From the NCBI RefSeq assembly GCF_000308795.1, contig NZ_BAGK01000121.1, positions 1-45,079 of the forward strand: a DNA stretch of 45,079 nt, given 5' to 3'. Both the position numbers and the translations under genes were made by a program. A model generated the notes under the pieces. That model was not told where the DNA came from and did no database searches. It worked only from the letters and a program-made list of their open reading frames with translations. The first letter of the stretch is position 1; each line of letters starts with the position of its first letter. Shown one piece after another: positions 7,807 to 16,644 of this stretch. The stretch comes from Nocardia thailandica NBRC 100428. GTDB lineage: Bacteria > Actinomycetota > Actinomycetes > Mycobacteriales > Mycobacteriaceae.

Positions 7807-8847
7807 ATGACCTCCCGTGTACTCGTCACCGGCGCAACCGGATACGTCGCCGGCCACTGCATCGCCGAACTCCTCGCCCACGGCTACGCGGTGCGCGGCA
7901 CCGTCCGCGACCCCGCCGCCGCGCGGACCCGCGCCCACCTGGTCGACCACCTCGCCGCGGGCCGCCTCGAGCTCGTCACGGCCACCCTCGACAGCGACGC
8001 GGGCTGGGCCGAGGCGGTGCGCGACTGCGACTACGTCCTGCACGTGGCCTCTCCCTTCCCCTCGACGCCGCCCGCCGATGAGAACGAGCTGATCGAGCCT
8101 GCCGTGCGGGGCACCCTGCGCGTGCTGCGCGCGGCGGCCGACGGCGGCGTCCGCCGGGTGGTGCTGACCTCCTCGGTGGCTGCCGTCGCCTACGGGCACG
8201 ACACCGACCGGGTGCGGACCGAGGCCGACTGGTCGGTGGTCGACAAGGTGCCCGCCTATCAGAAGAGCAAGACCCTCGCCGAGCGTGCCGCCTGGGAATT
8301 CGCCGAATCCCTGCCCCCCGAACGGGGATTCGAGCTCGTCGCGGTGAACCCGGGGATGATCCTCGGCCCGGTGTTCGACGAGCGGCTGTCCACCTCGCAC
8401 GAGGCGATCCGCAAGCTCCTCGACGGGTCGGTGCCCGGATCGGTGCGGACCGGCTGGACCCCGGTGGACGTGCGCGACCTGGCGGTGGCCCACCGCCTGG
8501 CCATGGAGACGCCGGGCGCGCCGGGCAACCGCTACATCTGCGCCGCCGACCCGCTCTGGATGGGTGACATGGCGCGGATCCTCGCCGACCGGTACGGGCC
8601 GCGGGGCTTCTCGGTGCCCACCCGGGTGCTGCCCGACCTCCTGGTCCGCCTGGTCGCGCTGTTCGACCCGACCGTCCGCCTGACCCTGCCGGTGCTCGGC
8701 CGGACCGAGCACGTCAGCGCCGACAAGGCGCGCCGCGAGCTGGGCTGGACCATGCGCCCGGTCGCCGACACCCTCGCCGACACCGCCGACAGCCTGATCG
8801 AGCACGGGGTGGTCGCGCCCCGCCGCCCGGCTGCCGCCCGCGTCTGA
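7807..8847 (+). CDS. NAD-dependent epimerase/dehydratase-like SDR (dihydroflavonol 4-reductase type)
   Basis: A 346-residue extended short-chain dehydrogenase. RVLVTGATGYVAGHCIAELL (residues 4-23) is the NAD(P)-binding TGATGxxxG motif; VLTSSVAAVAYG holds the catalytic Ser; YQKSK is the catalytic YxxxK; VNPGMILGPV follows as in dihydroflavonol reductase-like enzymes. It likely reduces an aldehyde or ketone, but the substrate cannot be told. The start ATG 7807 has AAGGAA at a good distance. It is divergent from the TetR gene and probably induced when that repressor leaves the tandem palindromes in the shared promoter region. Confidence 0.9.
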   Translation: MTSRVLVTGATGYVAGHCIAELLAHGYAVRGTVRDPAAARTRAHLVDHLAAGRLELVTATLDSDAGWAEAVRDCDYVLHVASPFPSTPPADENELIEPAVRGTLRVLRAAADGGVRRVVLTSSVAAVAYGHDTDRVRTEADWSVVDKVPAYQKSKTLAERAAWEFAESLPPERGFELVAVNPGMILGPVFDERLSTSHEAIRKLLDGSVPGSVRTGWTPVDVRDLAVAHRLAMETPGAPGNRYICAADPLWMGDMARILADRYGPRGFSVPTRVLPDLLVRLVALFDPTVRLTLPVLGRTEHVSADKARRELGWTMRPVADTLADTADSLIEHGVVAPRRPAAARV

Positions 8848-8862
8848 GGGGCGGGGGCCGTC

Positions 8863-9078
8863 GTGCTGGTCGCCACGCTGGTCGTGGGTGTGCTCGCGCT
8901 GCTGCGCCGGCTCCGCGCACGGGACGCGCCGGGCGCGGCCCGGAGGCGTCGGCCGACGTGGGTGGCGCCCGTGGTCGCGGCGGGCCTGCTGGTCGTGGCG
9001 GCGGGGGTGGGCGCCTGGGTGCTCGCGCCGTGCCTGTTCTGCCCGGAAGTGGCGAACGCCGCGTTTCGCGGAATCTGA
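8863..9078 (+). CDS. Small hypothetical membrane protein
   Basis: A 71-residue ORF starting at GTG, 15 bp after the SDR stop. It has two hydrophobic stretches (residues 1-15 and about 33-55, VAPVVAAGLLVVAAGVGAWV) separated by an Arg-rich loop, and a CLFC pair near the end. Third codon positions are nearly all G or C, as expected of a real gene here, but it has no recognisable family and no strong ribosome-binding site. It may be co-transcribed with the SDR. Confidence 0.45.
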   Translation: MLVATLVVGVLALLRRLRARDAPGAARRRRPTWVAPVVAAGLLVVAAGVGAWVLAPCLFCPEVANAAFRGI

Positions 9079-9145
9079 GGACGGGTAAAGCCCGGGGGCC
9101 GGGTGCCGTTGCGGCGCCGGATGTTTCGGGAGGGGAGATTCCGTC

Positions 9146-9511
9146 GTGTTGATCACGCTGGCGCAGGAGGCGCCCCCGGCCTCCGACAGGCTGGTGCAGC
9201 TCACCCGCTATCTGCTGGTCCTGCTGACCGTGGCGGTGCCGGTCGCCGTGCTCGTGGCGGCGGCGGTGATCGTCGTCGTGCTCGTTCGTCGAGGCCGGGC
9301 CCGGGTGCCGGGCGCTCCGACGACCGGGGCGGTCCACGACGTCCCGGCGCCGTCCGTGGCCCGGACCCGGCCGGGGCCGCACATACCGCCGCCGCGGACG
9401 CGTCCGGTCCCGCCGCGTCCCCCCTCTCCTCCGCTCGGAATCGACGGGGGCGGAGACGATCACACGGTCTGGCGGCGGCCGCACTCAGCCGGTGACGGCG
9501 GGCGGCCGTGA
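9146..9511 (+). CDS. Hypothetical single-pass membrane protein with proline-rich tail
   Basis: A 121-residue ORF with one strong membrane helix (about residues 22-49, LVLLTVAVPVAVLVAAAV) and then a Pro/Arg-rich tail that would be cytoplasmic or exposed. A GGGAGGGGAG ribosome-binding site lies before GTG 9146. It overlaps the 3' end of the convergent NmrA gene by 27 bp, so the tail could be a by-product of that gene's codon structure. No family recognised. Confidence 0.45.
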   Translation: MLITLAQEAPPASDRLVQLTRYLLVLLTVAVPVAVLVAAAVIVVVLVRRGRARVPGAPTTGAVHDVPAPSVARTRPGPHIPPPRTRPVPPRPPSPPLGIDGGGDDHTVWRRPHSAGDGGRP

Positions 9512-10324
9512 CCCGGTGAGCCACTCGGTGAAGGTCAGCAGACCGGGATGACGGCGGCGCAGGGCAGGCACGTCGGTGCCGAAACCCTCGCGGTCGATCC
9601 AGTCGAACATGCGCGCCGCCGCGTCGTCGGTGGCCCGGAGCTCGGCGATGGCGCGGCGGGTGAAGCGGACCGGCCTGCCGGTCACCGCGGTGACGGCTTC
9701 GGCGATCTCGGCGACGCTGAGCTCGTCCCCCGCGAGCGGGCAGGGCCCCGCGGCGTAGGCACCCGGATGAGCGAAGGCGTCGGCGGCGATCCGGCCGATG
9801 TCGGCGACCGCGATCATCGGCAACCGGGTGTGCGGTGACAGCGGCACCGCTACCTCGCCGCCGTCGCGGGGCAGCATGCCGAGCCAGTTCTCCATGAAGA
9901 ACACCGGTCGCAGCACGGTGACGGTCGCAGCCAGTCCGCGCAGGTGTTCCTCGACGCGGGCCTTGGTGTCGAAATGCGGGATGCCCGTGGAGCGTTCGGC
10001 GCCCGCCACCGAGCTGTAGACCAGGTGGCCGACCCCGGCCGCGGCCGCCGCGTCGGCGACGCGGATGCCGCGGTCCGGGTCGGCGTCGGGCATGGGCTGG
10101 ACGCTGAACACCCCGGCGGCCCCGGCCGCGGCCTCGCGCAGCGCGGCGGCGTCGTCGAGGTCGCCGGTCACCAGGTGGGCGCCCCGGGCGGCCAGGGCCC
10201 GGGCGGCCGGCGCGTGCGGGTCGCGGACCAGGGCGCGGACGGTCCAGCCGTCGCGCAGCAGGCTGCGGGCGACGGCGCCGCCCTGACTGCCGGTGGCGCC
10301 GGTGACGAGGATGGTGCGGTTCAC
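9485..10324 (-). CDS. NmrA/HSCARG-like NAD(P)-binding protein
   Basis: A 279-residue atypical short-chain dehydrogenase-like protein. It opens with NRTILVTGATGSQGGAVARS, the NmrA-type dinucleotide-binding motif, and continues with FSVQPM, VYSSVAGAERSTGIPHFDTK and LRPVFFMENW, all typical of the NmrA family, which tends to be a redox sensor or reductase without the usual YxxxK pair. The start GTG 10324 has AGGAAA six bases before it. It lies 26 bp downstream of the EamA transporter gene on the same strand, so the two are probably one transcript under the LysR regulator encoded divergently. Confidence 0.88.
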   Translation of the reverse strand: MNRTILVTGATGSQGGAVARSLLRDGWTVRALVRDPHAPAARALAARGAHLVTGDLDDAAALREAAAGAAGVFSVQPMPDADPDRGIRVADAAAAAGVGHLVYSSVAGAERSTGIPHFDTKARVEEHLRGLAATVTVLRPVFFMENWLGMLPRDGGEVAVPLSPHTRLPMIAVADIGRIAADAFAHPGAYAAGPCPLAGDELSVAEIAEAVTAVTGRPVRFTRRAIAELRATDDAAARMFDWIDREGFGTDVPALRRRHPGLLTFTEWLTGSRPPAVTG

Positions 10325-10350
10325 GGGAATTTCCTTTCCGGACAGGGTGA

Positions 10351-11268
10351 TCAGCGGCGCGTACGCGCCGGGGCTGGGAGCTGGCCCGCCACGATGGCGG
10401 CGAGGGCGAGCGCGAAGCCGGCGAGCTGGACCGCGCCGAGGGTCTGGCCGAGGATCACCGCGCCCAGGGTCGCGGCGACCAGCGGCGAGAGCAGCACGAG
10501 CACGGCGACCGAGGTCACCGGCAGTGCCGCGATCCCCCGGAACCACAGGACATAGGCCATCAGGCCGCCGACCAGGCCGAGCCACAGGTAGCCGAGCGCC
10601 GCGGTGCCGTCCACGGCCGGCGGCGCGCCCTCGGTCAGCGCGGTGATCGGGAGCAGGAACAACCCGCCCGCGATCAGCTGCCAGCCGGCGAAGGCCGTCG
10701 GGCTCGCCTCCGGCGGCCTGCCCCAGCGCTTGGTCAGCGTGATGCCGAGGGCCATCGACGACGCGGCGCCGAGGCCGGCCAGCACGCCGACGACGTCGAA
10801 GGCGGCCGCGGGCCCGAGGACGACCAGCCCGACCCCGGCCATCCCCGCCGCGCCCCACGCCAGCCGCCACCCCGACGGCGGCTCCCGCAGCACCAGCACG
10901 GCGAGCACCGCCACGACCAGGGGCTGGGCGGCCGCCAGCGTGCCGGCGACCCCGCCGGGCAGCCGCTCGGCGGCCACGAAGATCAGGGCGTTGAGGACGC
11001 CGATGTTGAGGATGCCGAGCACCGCCGCCTTGAGCCACCAGACCCCCGAGGGCAGCACCCGCGTGAAGGCCAGCGCGATGAGCCCGGCGGGCAGGGCGCG
11101 CAGGACCGCGGCGAAGACCGGATGACCGGGCGGCAGCATCTCGGTGACCACGATGTAGCTCGTCCCCCACGACGCCGGGGCGAGGGCGGTGAGCAGGGTG
11201 CGGGGGAGTACGCCCGCGACACCGCCGGCGGCGGGCGGGGAAACCGGTTGGGCGGCTGCTGTTCTCAT
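10351..11268 (-). CDS. EamA/DMT superfamily transporter (RhaT/RarD-like)
   Basis: An inner-membrane exporter of about 305 residues with some ten hydrophobic helices in two EamA repeats. Recognisable segments are WGTSYIVVTEMLPPGHPVFA near the N-terminus, FVAAERLPGGVAGTLAAAQP in the first repeat, and LLSPLVAATLGAVILGQTLG in the second. Such proteins export amino acids or other small metabolites; the substrate is unknown. I chose MRTAAAQ at 11268; two other starts lie within 12 bases upstream. It is divergent from the LysR gene at 11348, which is likely its regulator, and shares its strand with the NmrA gene. Confidence 0.88.
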   Translation of the reverse strand: MRTAAAQPVSPPAAGGVAGVLPRTLLTALAPASWGTSYIVVTEMLPPGHPVFAAVLRALPAGLIALAFTRVLPSGVWWLKAAVLGILNIGVLNALIFVAAERLPGGVAGTLAAAQPLVVAVLAVLVLREPPSGWRLAWGAAGMAGVGLVVLGPAAAFDVVGVLAGLGAASSMALGITLTKRWGRPPEASPTAFAGWQLIAGGLFLLPITALTEGAPPAVDGTAALGYLWLGLVGGLMAYVLWFRGIAALPVTSVAVLVLLSPLVAATLGAVILGQTLGAVQLAGFALALAAIVAGQLPAPARTRR

Positions 11269-11326
11269 ACACAGCATCACACCGCGATCCGATCAATGAA
11301 TCCAACACATGTTTGTCACCGGAACG

Positions 11327-11341
11327 ATCGTCGATCACGAT
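11327..11341. promoter_or_regulatory. Inverted repeat in the LysR/EamA intergenic region
   Basis: ATCGT-CGATC-ACGAT has 5-base arms and fits the T-N11-A spacing expected of LysR-type boxes. It ends six bases before the lysR start and would suit autoregulation plus control of the divergent transporter. Short arms make it a weak call. Confidence 0.4.
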
Positions 11342-11347
11342 AGATGT

Positions 11348-12220
11348 ATGGAGCTCCAGCAGATGCGGTACGTCCTCGCCGTCGCGGACACCAGCAGTTT
11401 CACCCGGGCCGCCGAGCAGTGCCACGTGGTGCAGTCGGCGCTGAGCCACCAGATCGCCCGCCTGGAACGCGAACTCGGCGCGCGGCTGTTCGAGCGGACC
11501 AGCAGGCGGGTCCGGCTGACCCCCGCCGGGGCGGCCTTCCTCCCCGCGGCCCGCCAGTGCCTGGACGCGGCCGACCGGGCGGCGGCGGAGGTGGCCGCGG
11601 CCGTGGGGGAGGTCCGCGGTCGGCTCGCGGTCGGCCTGATCCCCTCGGTGACGGCCGTGGACATCCCGGCCGCGCTGCGCGTGTTCCGCGGCCGTCACCC
11701 GCAGGTCCGGATCGATCTGCGGGTCGGCTGGAGCGAGGTGCTGGCCCAGCAGGTGCGCGACGGGATCCTCGACGTCGCCTTCCTCGGGCTACCGACGAGC
11801 GACCATCCGGCCGGGGTCGGCGTGCGCGAACTGCTGCGCGACCGGCTGGTCGCGGTGGTCTCACCCGAACATCCCCTCGCGGGCGCGGGGCCGGTCGGCC
11901 TGGCCCGGCTCGCCGAGGAGACCTTCGTCGATCTCCCCGCGGGGACGGCGGGCCGGATGCAGTCCGACCAGGCCTTCGCCGCGGCCGGACTCACCCGCGA
12001 CGTCGCCTTCGAGGTCTCCACGGCCGACTACGTCGTGCGCCTGGTGGCCGAGAACCTCTGCGTGGCGATGCTGCCCGCCGCCTACGTGCCCGAGGACGCC
12101 GCGCTGGTCACCCTCGAGGTGATCGACGGGCCCGCGCGCATCGAGTACCTGGTGTGGAGCGCGACCACTCGCACCCCCGCCGCGTCGGCCTTCCTGGAGA
12201 TCCTCGGCGTCAGCGGGTGA
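11348..12220 (+). CDS. LysR family transcriptional regulator
   Basis: A 290-residue regulator. The N-terminal winged helix is standard: MELQQMRYVLAVADTSSFTR, then AEQCHVVQSALSHQIARLE and LGARLFERTSRRVRLTPAG. A PBP2-like co-inducer domain follows from about residue 90. The start is ATG 11348; an earlier in-frame ATG at 11309 adds 13 residues outside the family pattern. It is divergent from the EamA-NmrA pair and probably controls it. Its 3' end overlaps the convergent TerD-vWA gene by 11 bp. Confidence 0.93.
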   Translation: MELQQMRYVLAVADTSSFTRAAEQCHVVQSALSHQIARLERELGARLFERTSRRVRLTPAGAAFLPAARQCLDAADRAAAEVAAAVGEVRGRLAVGLIPSVTAVDIPAALRVFRGRHPQVRIDLRVGWSEVLAQQVRDGILDVAFLGLPTSDHPAGVGVRELLRDRLVAVVSPEHPLAGAGPVGLARLAEETFVDLPAGTAGRMQSDQAFAAAGLTRDVAFEVSTADYVVRLVAENLCVAMLPAAYVPEDAALVTLEVIDGPARIEYLVWSATTRTPAASAFLEILGVSG

Positions 12221-13520
12221 TGCCCGCGGCGCGGGCCGCGCGCAGCCAGTCCGGGAACTCCGAGAGCAGCAGGTGATAGAGCTGGGCGTCGTCGAGCCGG
12301 TCGATGTCGTCGACGGCGAAGAAGCCGGCGTTGTCGACCACGCGGCCGTCGAGGTCGTCCAGGGTGCGCAGCAGCCCGAAGTTCGCCTTGCCGAGGCCGA
12401 CGAACTGCCAGAACGCGGGCAGCGCCGAGGCTTCCCGGATCAGCGCGGCGATCTTGGCCTTCTGGGAGAAGCCGCCGTCGGTGAAGAACAGGACCAGGGT
12501 CGGGCCGTCGCCCCGCGACAGGCCGGACAGGATCTCGGTCATGATCGGCAGCTCGTCGTTGCTGGCACCCAGCGGGCCGTAGTCGATGCCGCCGTGCACG
12601 CCCGACAGGTGCAGGAACTCGGCGCACCAGGCCTCGCCGTGCTCGACCCGGATGTCGGGCAGCTTCGCGAAACGGCGGGCGTAGAGGTACGGCTCGAGCA
12701 CGCCGTCGTCGTCGAGCTGGGTGGCCACCGCGATCATGCGCTCCACCACCCGGTGGACGACCCCGCGCCGATAGAGGCTGTGCATGCTGCCGGTCTTGTC
12801 CACCACCAGCAGGACCCGGGCCCGCTCCTGCGTCGCCCCCTTGGTCAGCAGGACCTTCGCGACCTCGCGTTTGCGCAGGTCGAGCACCTGGCGCTTCTCG
12901 AACGACAGCCGCTCCTCGCCGGGAGCGACGCGCACCACCGGCTCGTCGGGCGTCGGCACCGGCGCGGGCGGCGCGGCGGCCGGGGGCGCGGCCTCGGCGA
13001 CCGGCTCGTCGTCGACCGCGACCCCGTGATCGGTGACCAGCGCCGCGAAACCGCCCGCATAGCCCTGACCGACCGCGCGGACCTTCCACGCCCCCGCCCG
13101 CCGGTAGACCTCGAGCGCGATCACCACCGATTCCGGGCCGAGCCCCTCGATCCGGTACTCGTAGAGCGTGTTTCCGCGCTCGTCGGCGACCGTGGCGACC
13201 GGCGGCGCGAACCCGCCGAAGGACGATCCGGCGTCGTCGAGCGTGATCACCGCCCGCACCGTGGCGATCTCGGCGGGCACGCCGTCCGGGTCGACCCGCA
13301 CCGCGTCCGGCCCGCCGCCCGGCGCCGGGGCCAGCGCGACGCCGGGTCCCCGCGGCTGGTTGAAGAAGACGAAGTCGGCGTCCGAGCGCACGCTGCCCGC
13401 CTCGGTCACCAGCAGCGCGGAGATGTCGGCCGGCGCGCCGAAGCGGACGGCCAGCGTGATCGCCCCCGTTGGCAGGGGAGCGTTCTGGCCTTTTGCGAGC
13501 GCGGTCACCACGGCTGCCAC
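12210..13520 (-). CDS. TerD-vWA domain protein (TerF-like)
   Basis: A 436-residue cytoplasmic protein with two modules. Residues 1-175 are a TerD domain (LAKGQNAPLP, DADFVFFNQPRGP, VRAVITLDDAG, EVYRRAGAWKVRAVGQGY), a calcium-binding beta sandwich. A Pro/Ala linker leads to a von Willebrand A domain with VVDKTGSMHSLY, the DxTxS variant of the MIDAS motif, and LVLFFTDGGFS. This is the layout of TerF from tellurite-resistance/stress clusters. No other ter gene is nearby, so it is a stand-alone member. The start is GTG 13520; nearby GTGs are alternatives. An AGGA lies upstream. Confidence 0.88.
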   Translation of the reverse strand: MAAVVTALAKGQNAPLPTGAITLAVRFGAPADISALLVTEAGSVRSDADFVFFNQPRGPGVALAPAPGGGPDAVRVDPDGVPAEIATVRAVITLDDAGSSFGGFAPPVATVADERGNTLYEYRIEGLGPESVVIALEVYRRAGAWKVRAVGQGYAGGFAALVTDHGVAVDDEPVAEAAPPAAAPPAPVPTPDEPVVRVAPGEERLSFEKRQVLDLRKREVAKVLLTKGATQERARVLLVVDKTGSMHSLYRRGVVHRVVERMIAVATQLDDDGVLEPYLYARRFAKLPDIRVEHGEAWCAEFLHLSGVHGGIDYGPLGASNDELPIMTEILSGLSRGDGPTLVLFFTDGGFSQKAKIAALIREASALPAFWQFVGLGKANFGLLRTLDDLDGRVVDNAGFFAVDDIDRLDDAQLYHLLLSEFPDWLRAARAAGITR

Positions 13521-13676
13521 CCGTCTGTCGTCCTGGTTCGGCGTATCCGGCGCGAGCCTAGTTCAGCGGCGCCGCGCGCGGGGGTTCTCCCGGCGGACCC
13601 GGAGCCCGTGCTCCACCGACCGCGCCCCGCGCTGTACCGGCCACCGACGCCGCCGGGCGTCGGTGGCCGGGGGTGG

Positions 13677-14105
13677 TCAGGCGCGGCGCAGGGCGAGGAC
13701 CGGGATGGTGCGGATGCCCGCGGTCTTCTCCGCGTAGCCGGCGAAGCCCGGGTAGCGGCGGGCCTGCTCGGCGTAGAGGGTGTCGCGGTCGGGGCCGGTG
13801 ATCTCCTCGACGGTGACGGGGTAGGTCTCGGTGCCGCGCTCGATCTCGGCGGTGCCCGCGGCGACGAGATTGTGGTACCAGTCGGGGTTGGTCGGGGCGC
13901 CCGCCTTGCTGGCGAAGACGTAGAGGGTGTCGGGGTCGTGCTCGTCGGGCAGGTACATCATCGGGGTGAGGAGGTCGCGGCCCGTCTTGCGGCCGCGATG
14001 ATGGAGCAGCAGCATCGGGGCGCCTTCGAAGTTGCCGCCCACGCGGCCCTCGTTGGCACGGAACTCGGCGATGATCTCGGCATTCCAGTCGTTGGGTGCG
14101 CTCAT
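13677..14105 (-). CDS. Nitroreductase family deazaflavin-dependent oxidoreductase (Ddn-like)
   Basis: A 142-residue split-barrel protein of the F420-dependent DDN family. Typical elements are NDWNAEIIAEFRANEGRVGG near the N-terminus, PMLLLHHRGRKTGRDLLTPM, the F420-phosphate-binding GRKTG region, and GAPTNPDWYHNLVA. Ddn homologues use reduced F420 to reduce quinones and nitroaromatics and in mycobacteria activate pretomanid. The start is ATG 14105. It is on the same strand as the HAD gene but about 70 bp away, so operon membership is uncertain. Confidence 0.92.
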   Translation of the reverse strand: MSAPNDWNAEIIAEFRANEGRVGGNFEGAPMLLLHHRGRKTGRDLLTPMMYLPDEHDPDTLYVFASKAGAPTNPDWYHNLVAAGTAEIERGTETYPVTVEEITGPDRDTLYAEQARRYPGFAGYAEKTAGIRTIPVLALRRA

Positions 14106-14173
14106 GGGAGCGATTGTGCTGGTGAACCGGCCCTGGCGGCGGGAGGCACGACGGGTGCGGCCGCGCCGGACGG

Positions 14174-14785
14174 TCAGGACCGCGGATCGAATCCGTCCAG
14201 CCAGTCCGGGAATTCGGTCAGGTCGGCCAGGATGACCTCCGCGCCCGCTTCTTTGAGTTCGGTCTCGTCGCACGGGCCCGTGGGGACGCCGACCGCCACC
14301 GCGGCGGCGGCCACGGCCGCGCGCATGTCCCCGGCGTGGTCGCCGACGTAGATTCCGGCCCGTTCGGCGAGGAGCACCTCGGCCTTCGCGGTGGACCACA
14401 GGTCTCCGGCGAGGCGGTCGACCCGCCAGCCCAGATGGTCCAGATGCAGGCGGGCCAGCGGCTCGTGCTTGCCGGTGACCACCACGACCCGGCCGCCGCG
14501 CGCTCCCACGGCCCCGATGGCCTCGGCCGCGCCCGGCATGGCCGGGACCAGCGGGACGATCTCGGGATAGAGGGCGCGATAGCGGGGGACGAGCGCGGGG
14601 ATCAGCTCGGGCGGCGCGCCGTTGTCGGCGAGCAGGGTGGCCAGCGGTGGGCCGAGATGCGCGGCGAAGCGCTCGCCGTCGAGCGGGATGCCGAACTCGC
14701 GACCCAATCGATCGACCGCGACGGCGACCCCGCGGCGGGAGTCGACGAGGGTCATATCGAGATCGAAGCCGACGGTCACAGACAC
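14174..14785 (-). CDS. HAD family hydrolase (phosphatase)
   Basis: A phosphatase of about 203 residues with the four HAD motifs: FDLDMTLVDS (nucleophile Asp and general acid Asp), VVVVTGK (motif II Thr), Lys in the STAKAEVL segment (motif III), and GIYVGDHAGDM (motif IV acidic pair). A helical cap follows motif I, as in Gph/PGMB-type enzymes. Substrate unknown. A TAGGCT -10 box on the minus strand (complement of 14792-14797) lies six bases before GTG 14785, supporting a leaderless start there; GTG 14788 is one codon upstream. Confidence 0.85.
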   Translation of the reverse strand: MSVTVGFDLDMTLVDSRRGVAVAVDRLGREFGIPLDGERFAAHLGPPLATLLADNGAPPELIPALVPRYRALYPEIVPLVPAMPGAAEAIGAVGARGGRVVVVTGKHEPLARLHLDHLGWRVDRLAGDLWSTAKAEVLLAERAGIYVGDHAGDMRAAVAAAAVAVGVPTGPCDETELKEAGAEVILADLTEFPDWLDGFDPRS

Positions 14786-15166
14786 CACCCGAGCCTAGTC
14801 GAGGGGCGGTCGCGGGGGCGCCGCCGGGCGGTTTCCGGACGCTCGACCTGCTGATTCACGTGGAACCCCCGCTGCACCGAGTGCAGACCACCCGGTCTGC
14901 CGGAGTCGGCCGACGAGGCACGCTGTGCGCGAATGCCCGTCGCGCCGATCGGCCGCAGGACACGGAAGCGACCGGGTCGGAGCCGGGTTACCGGCGGGTC
15001 GTGGATCAGCCCGTGCCGCACGCGGTTTCGCGGCGGCAGCACGTGCAGCATTGCACCCGGTGAATCGTCCTGCCGATCAGCGGGTTCCGCCCCGGTCCAC
15101 GGAGGCGACACCGGAGCTGAACTGCGATCGTGGCGGCCGCCCCGGCGGTTGGCTACGTTCGGCTCG
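14786..15166. other. Intergenic region between divergent HAD and DprE1-like genes
   Basis: About 380 bp with no convincing gene. It holds the TAGGCT box for the HAD gene at its left end and a TACGTT box (15154-15159) seven bases before the DprE1-like GTG start at its right end. I see no other strong structure. Confidence 0.5.
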
Positions 15167-16576
15167 GTGACTTCCCCCTCGACCCGCATCGAGCAGCGCC
15201 GCCTCACCGGCTGGGGCCGGACCGCGCCCACCGTGGCGCGGGTGCTGTCCACCCCCGACCTGGACGCCGTCGCCGCGGCGGTCCGCGGCGCCGGTCCGCG
15301 CGGCGTCATCGCCCGCGGCCTCGGCCGCAGCTACGGCGACCCGGCGCAGAACGGCGGCGGCCTGGTCGTCGACATGACCGCCCTCGACCGGATCCACCGG
15401 ATCGACCCGGAGAACGCGACGGTCGACCTCGACGCCGGGGTCAGCCTCGACACCCTCATGCGCGCCGCCCTCCCGCACGGGCTGTGGGTGCCCGTCCTTC
15501 CGGGCACCCGCCAGGTCACCGTCGGCGGGGCGATCGCCGCCGACATCCACGGCAAGAACCACCACTCGGCGGGCAGCTTCGGCAACCACCTCGAATCCCT
15601 CGACCTGCTCACCGCCGACGGCGAGATCCGCACGCTGGGCCCCGACGGCCCCGGCGCCGACCTGTTCTGGGCCACGGTCGGCGGCATGGGCCTGACCGGC
15701 ATCGTGGTGCGGGCCCGCCTGCGCCTGAAGCGCACCGAGACCGCGTACTTCCTGGTCGACAGCGACCGCACGGCGAATCTCGACGAGACCATGGCGCTGC
15801 TCACCGACGGTTCCGACGAGGGCTACGAGTACTCGGTCGCGGTGCCCGACACCATCGGTATCGGCCCCGGCCTCGGCCGCGCGGGCTTCAGCCGCGGCAA
15901 CCTGGCCCGGATCGAGGACCTGCCGCCCGCGCTGCGCCGCGACCCGCTGCACTTCGCCGCGCCGCGGCTGTTCACCGTGCCCGACATGTTCCCCGACGGC
16001 ATGGTCAACGGAGTCACCGCCCGGCTGGGCGCCGAGGTCACCCACCGCACCTTCGCCGCGCGCGGGCGCGGCCTGATCCAGAACATCACCCAGTTCCTGC
16101 ACCCGCTGGACCTGCTCGGGGAGTGGAACCGCGGCTACGGCAGGCGGGGGTTCCTGCAGTACCAGTTCTCGATGCCCCACGGCGCCGAGCGGGAGCTGGC
16201 CGCGGCCGTGCGGGCGATCGCCCACTCCGGGCACCGCTCGTTCCTCAATGTCTTCAAGCGCATGGGCGCGGGCAGCCGGGCGCCGCTGTCCTGGCCGCAT
16301 CCGGGCTACATGCTCAGCCTCGACTTCCCGATGAAGGCCGGGCTCGACCGGTTCTGCGCGGACATGGACCGCCGTGTCCTGGACGCGGGCGGGCGGCTGT
16401 ACTTCGCCAAGGAGTCGCGCGCGACACCCGAGACGGTGCGCGCGATGTATCCCCGGCTGGACGAGTGGCGCGCGGTGCGCGACGCGGCCGATCCCGAGCG
16501 CGTGTTCGTCTCCGATCTGGCCCGGAGGTTGCGATTGGTGACCGACGAGGAGGCGAAACTAGACGTAACTGCGTGA
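15167..16576 (+). CDS. DprE1-like FAD-binding oxidase
   Basis: A 469-residue FAD-linked oxidase closely following mycobacterial DprE1, which oxidises decaprenylphosphoryl-ribose on the way to arabinan. Shared blocks: [36 protein letters not shown] (FAD site), [43 protein letters not shown] and Lys415 in YFAKESR (equivalent to DprE1 Lys418). The Cys that benzothiazinones modify (Cys387 in M. tuberculosis) is Ser384 here, in YMLSLDFP. The dprE2 partner that normally follows is absent; a monooxygenase gene lies 68 bp downstream. It may be a paralogue of the true dprE1. The GTG 15167 follows a TACGTT box by seven bases. Confidence 0.88.
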   Translation: MTSPSTRIEQRRLTGWGRTAPTVARVLSTPDLDAVAAAVRGAGPRGVIARGLGRSYGDPAQNGGGLVVDMTALDRIHRIDPENATVDLDAGVSLDTLMRAALPHGLWVPVLPGTRQVTVGGAIAADIHGKNHHSAGSFGNHLESLDLLTADGEIRTLGPDGPGADLFWATVGGMGLTGIVVRARLRLKRTETAYFLVDSDRTANLDETMALLTDGSDEGYEYSVAVPDTIGIGPGLGRAGFSRGNLARIEDLPPALRRDPLHFAAPRLFTVPDMFPDGMVNGVTARLGAEVTHRTFAARGRGLIQNITQFLHPLDLLGEWNRGYGRRGFLQYQFSMPHGAERELAAAVRAIAHSGHRSFLNVFKRMGAGSRAPLSWPHPGYMLSLDFPMKAGLDRFCADMDRRVLDAGGRLYFAKESRATPETVRAMYPRLDEWRAVRDAADPERVFVSDLARRLRLVTDEEAKLDVTA

Positions 16577-16644
16577 AACACGTAACCTCGGGGTAGCACG
16601 GGCGAAGGCGCCCGGATGTGGACCAGACGAAACGAGTAACCTCA

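Noticed and set aside
12273..14351. Long plus-strand open frame of 692 codons
   Set aside because: Runs antisense across the TerD-vWA and Ddn-like genes, both of which have strong family motifs.
14776..15309. Minus-strand frame of 177 codons between the HAD and DprE1-like genes
   Set aside because: Arg/Pro-rich text without motifs, overlaps the start of the DprE1-like gene and the promoter boxes of both neighbours.
15077..16300. Minus-strand frame of 407 codons
   Set aside because: Shadow of the DprE1-like oxidase; no motif in the translation.
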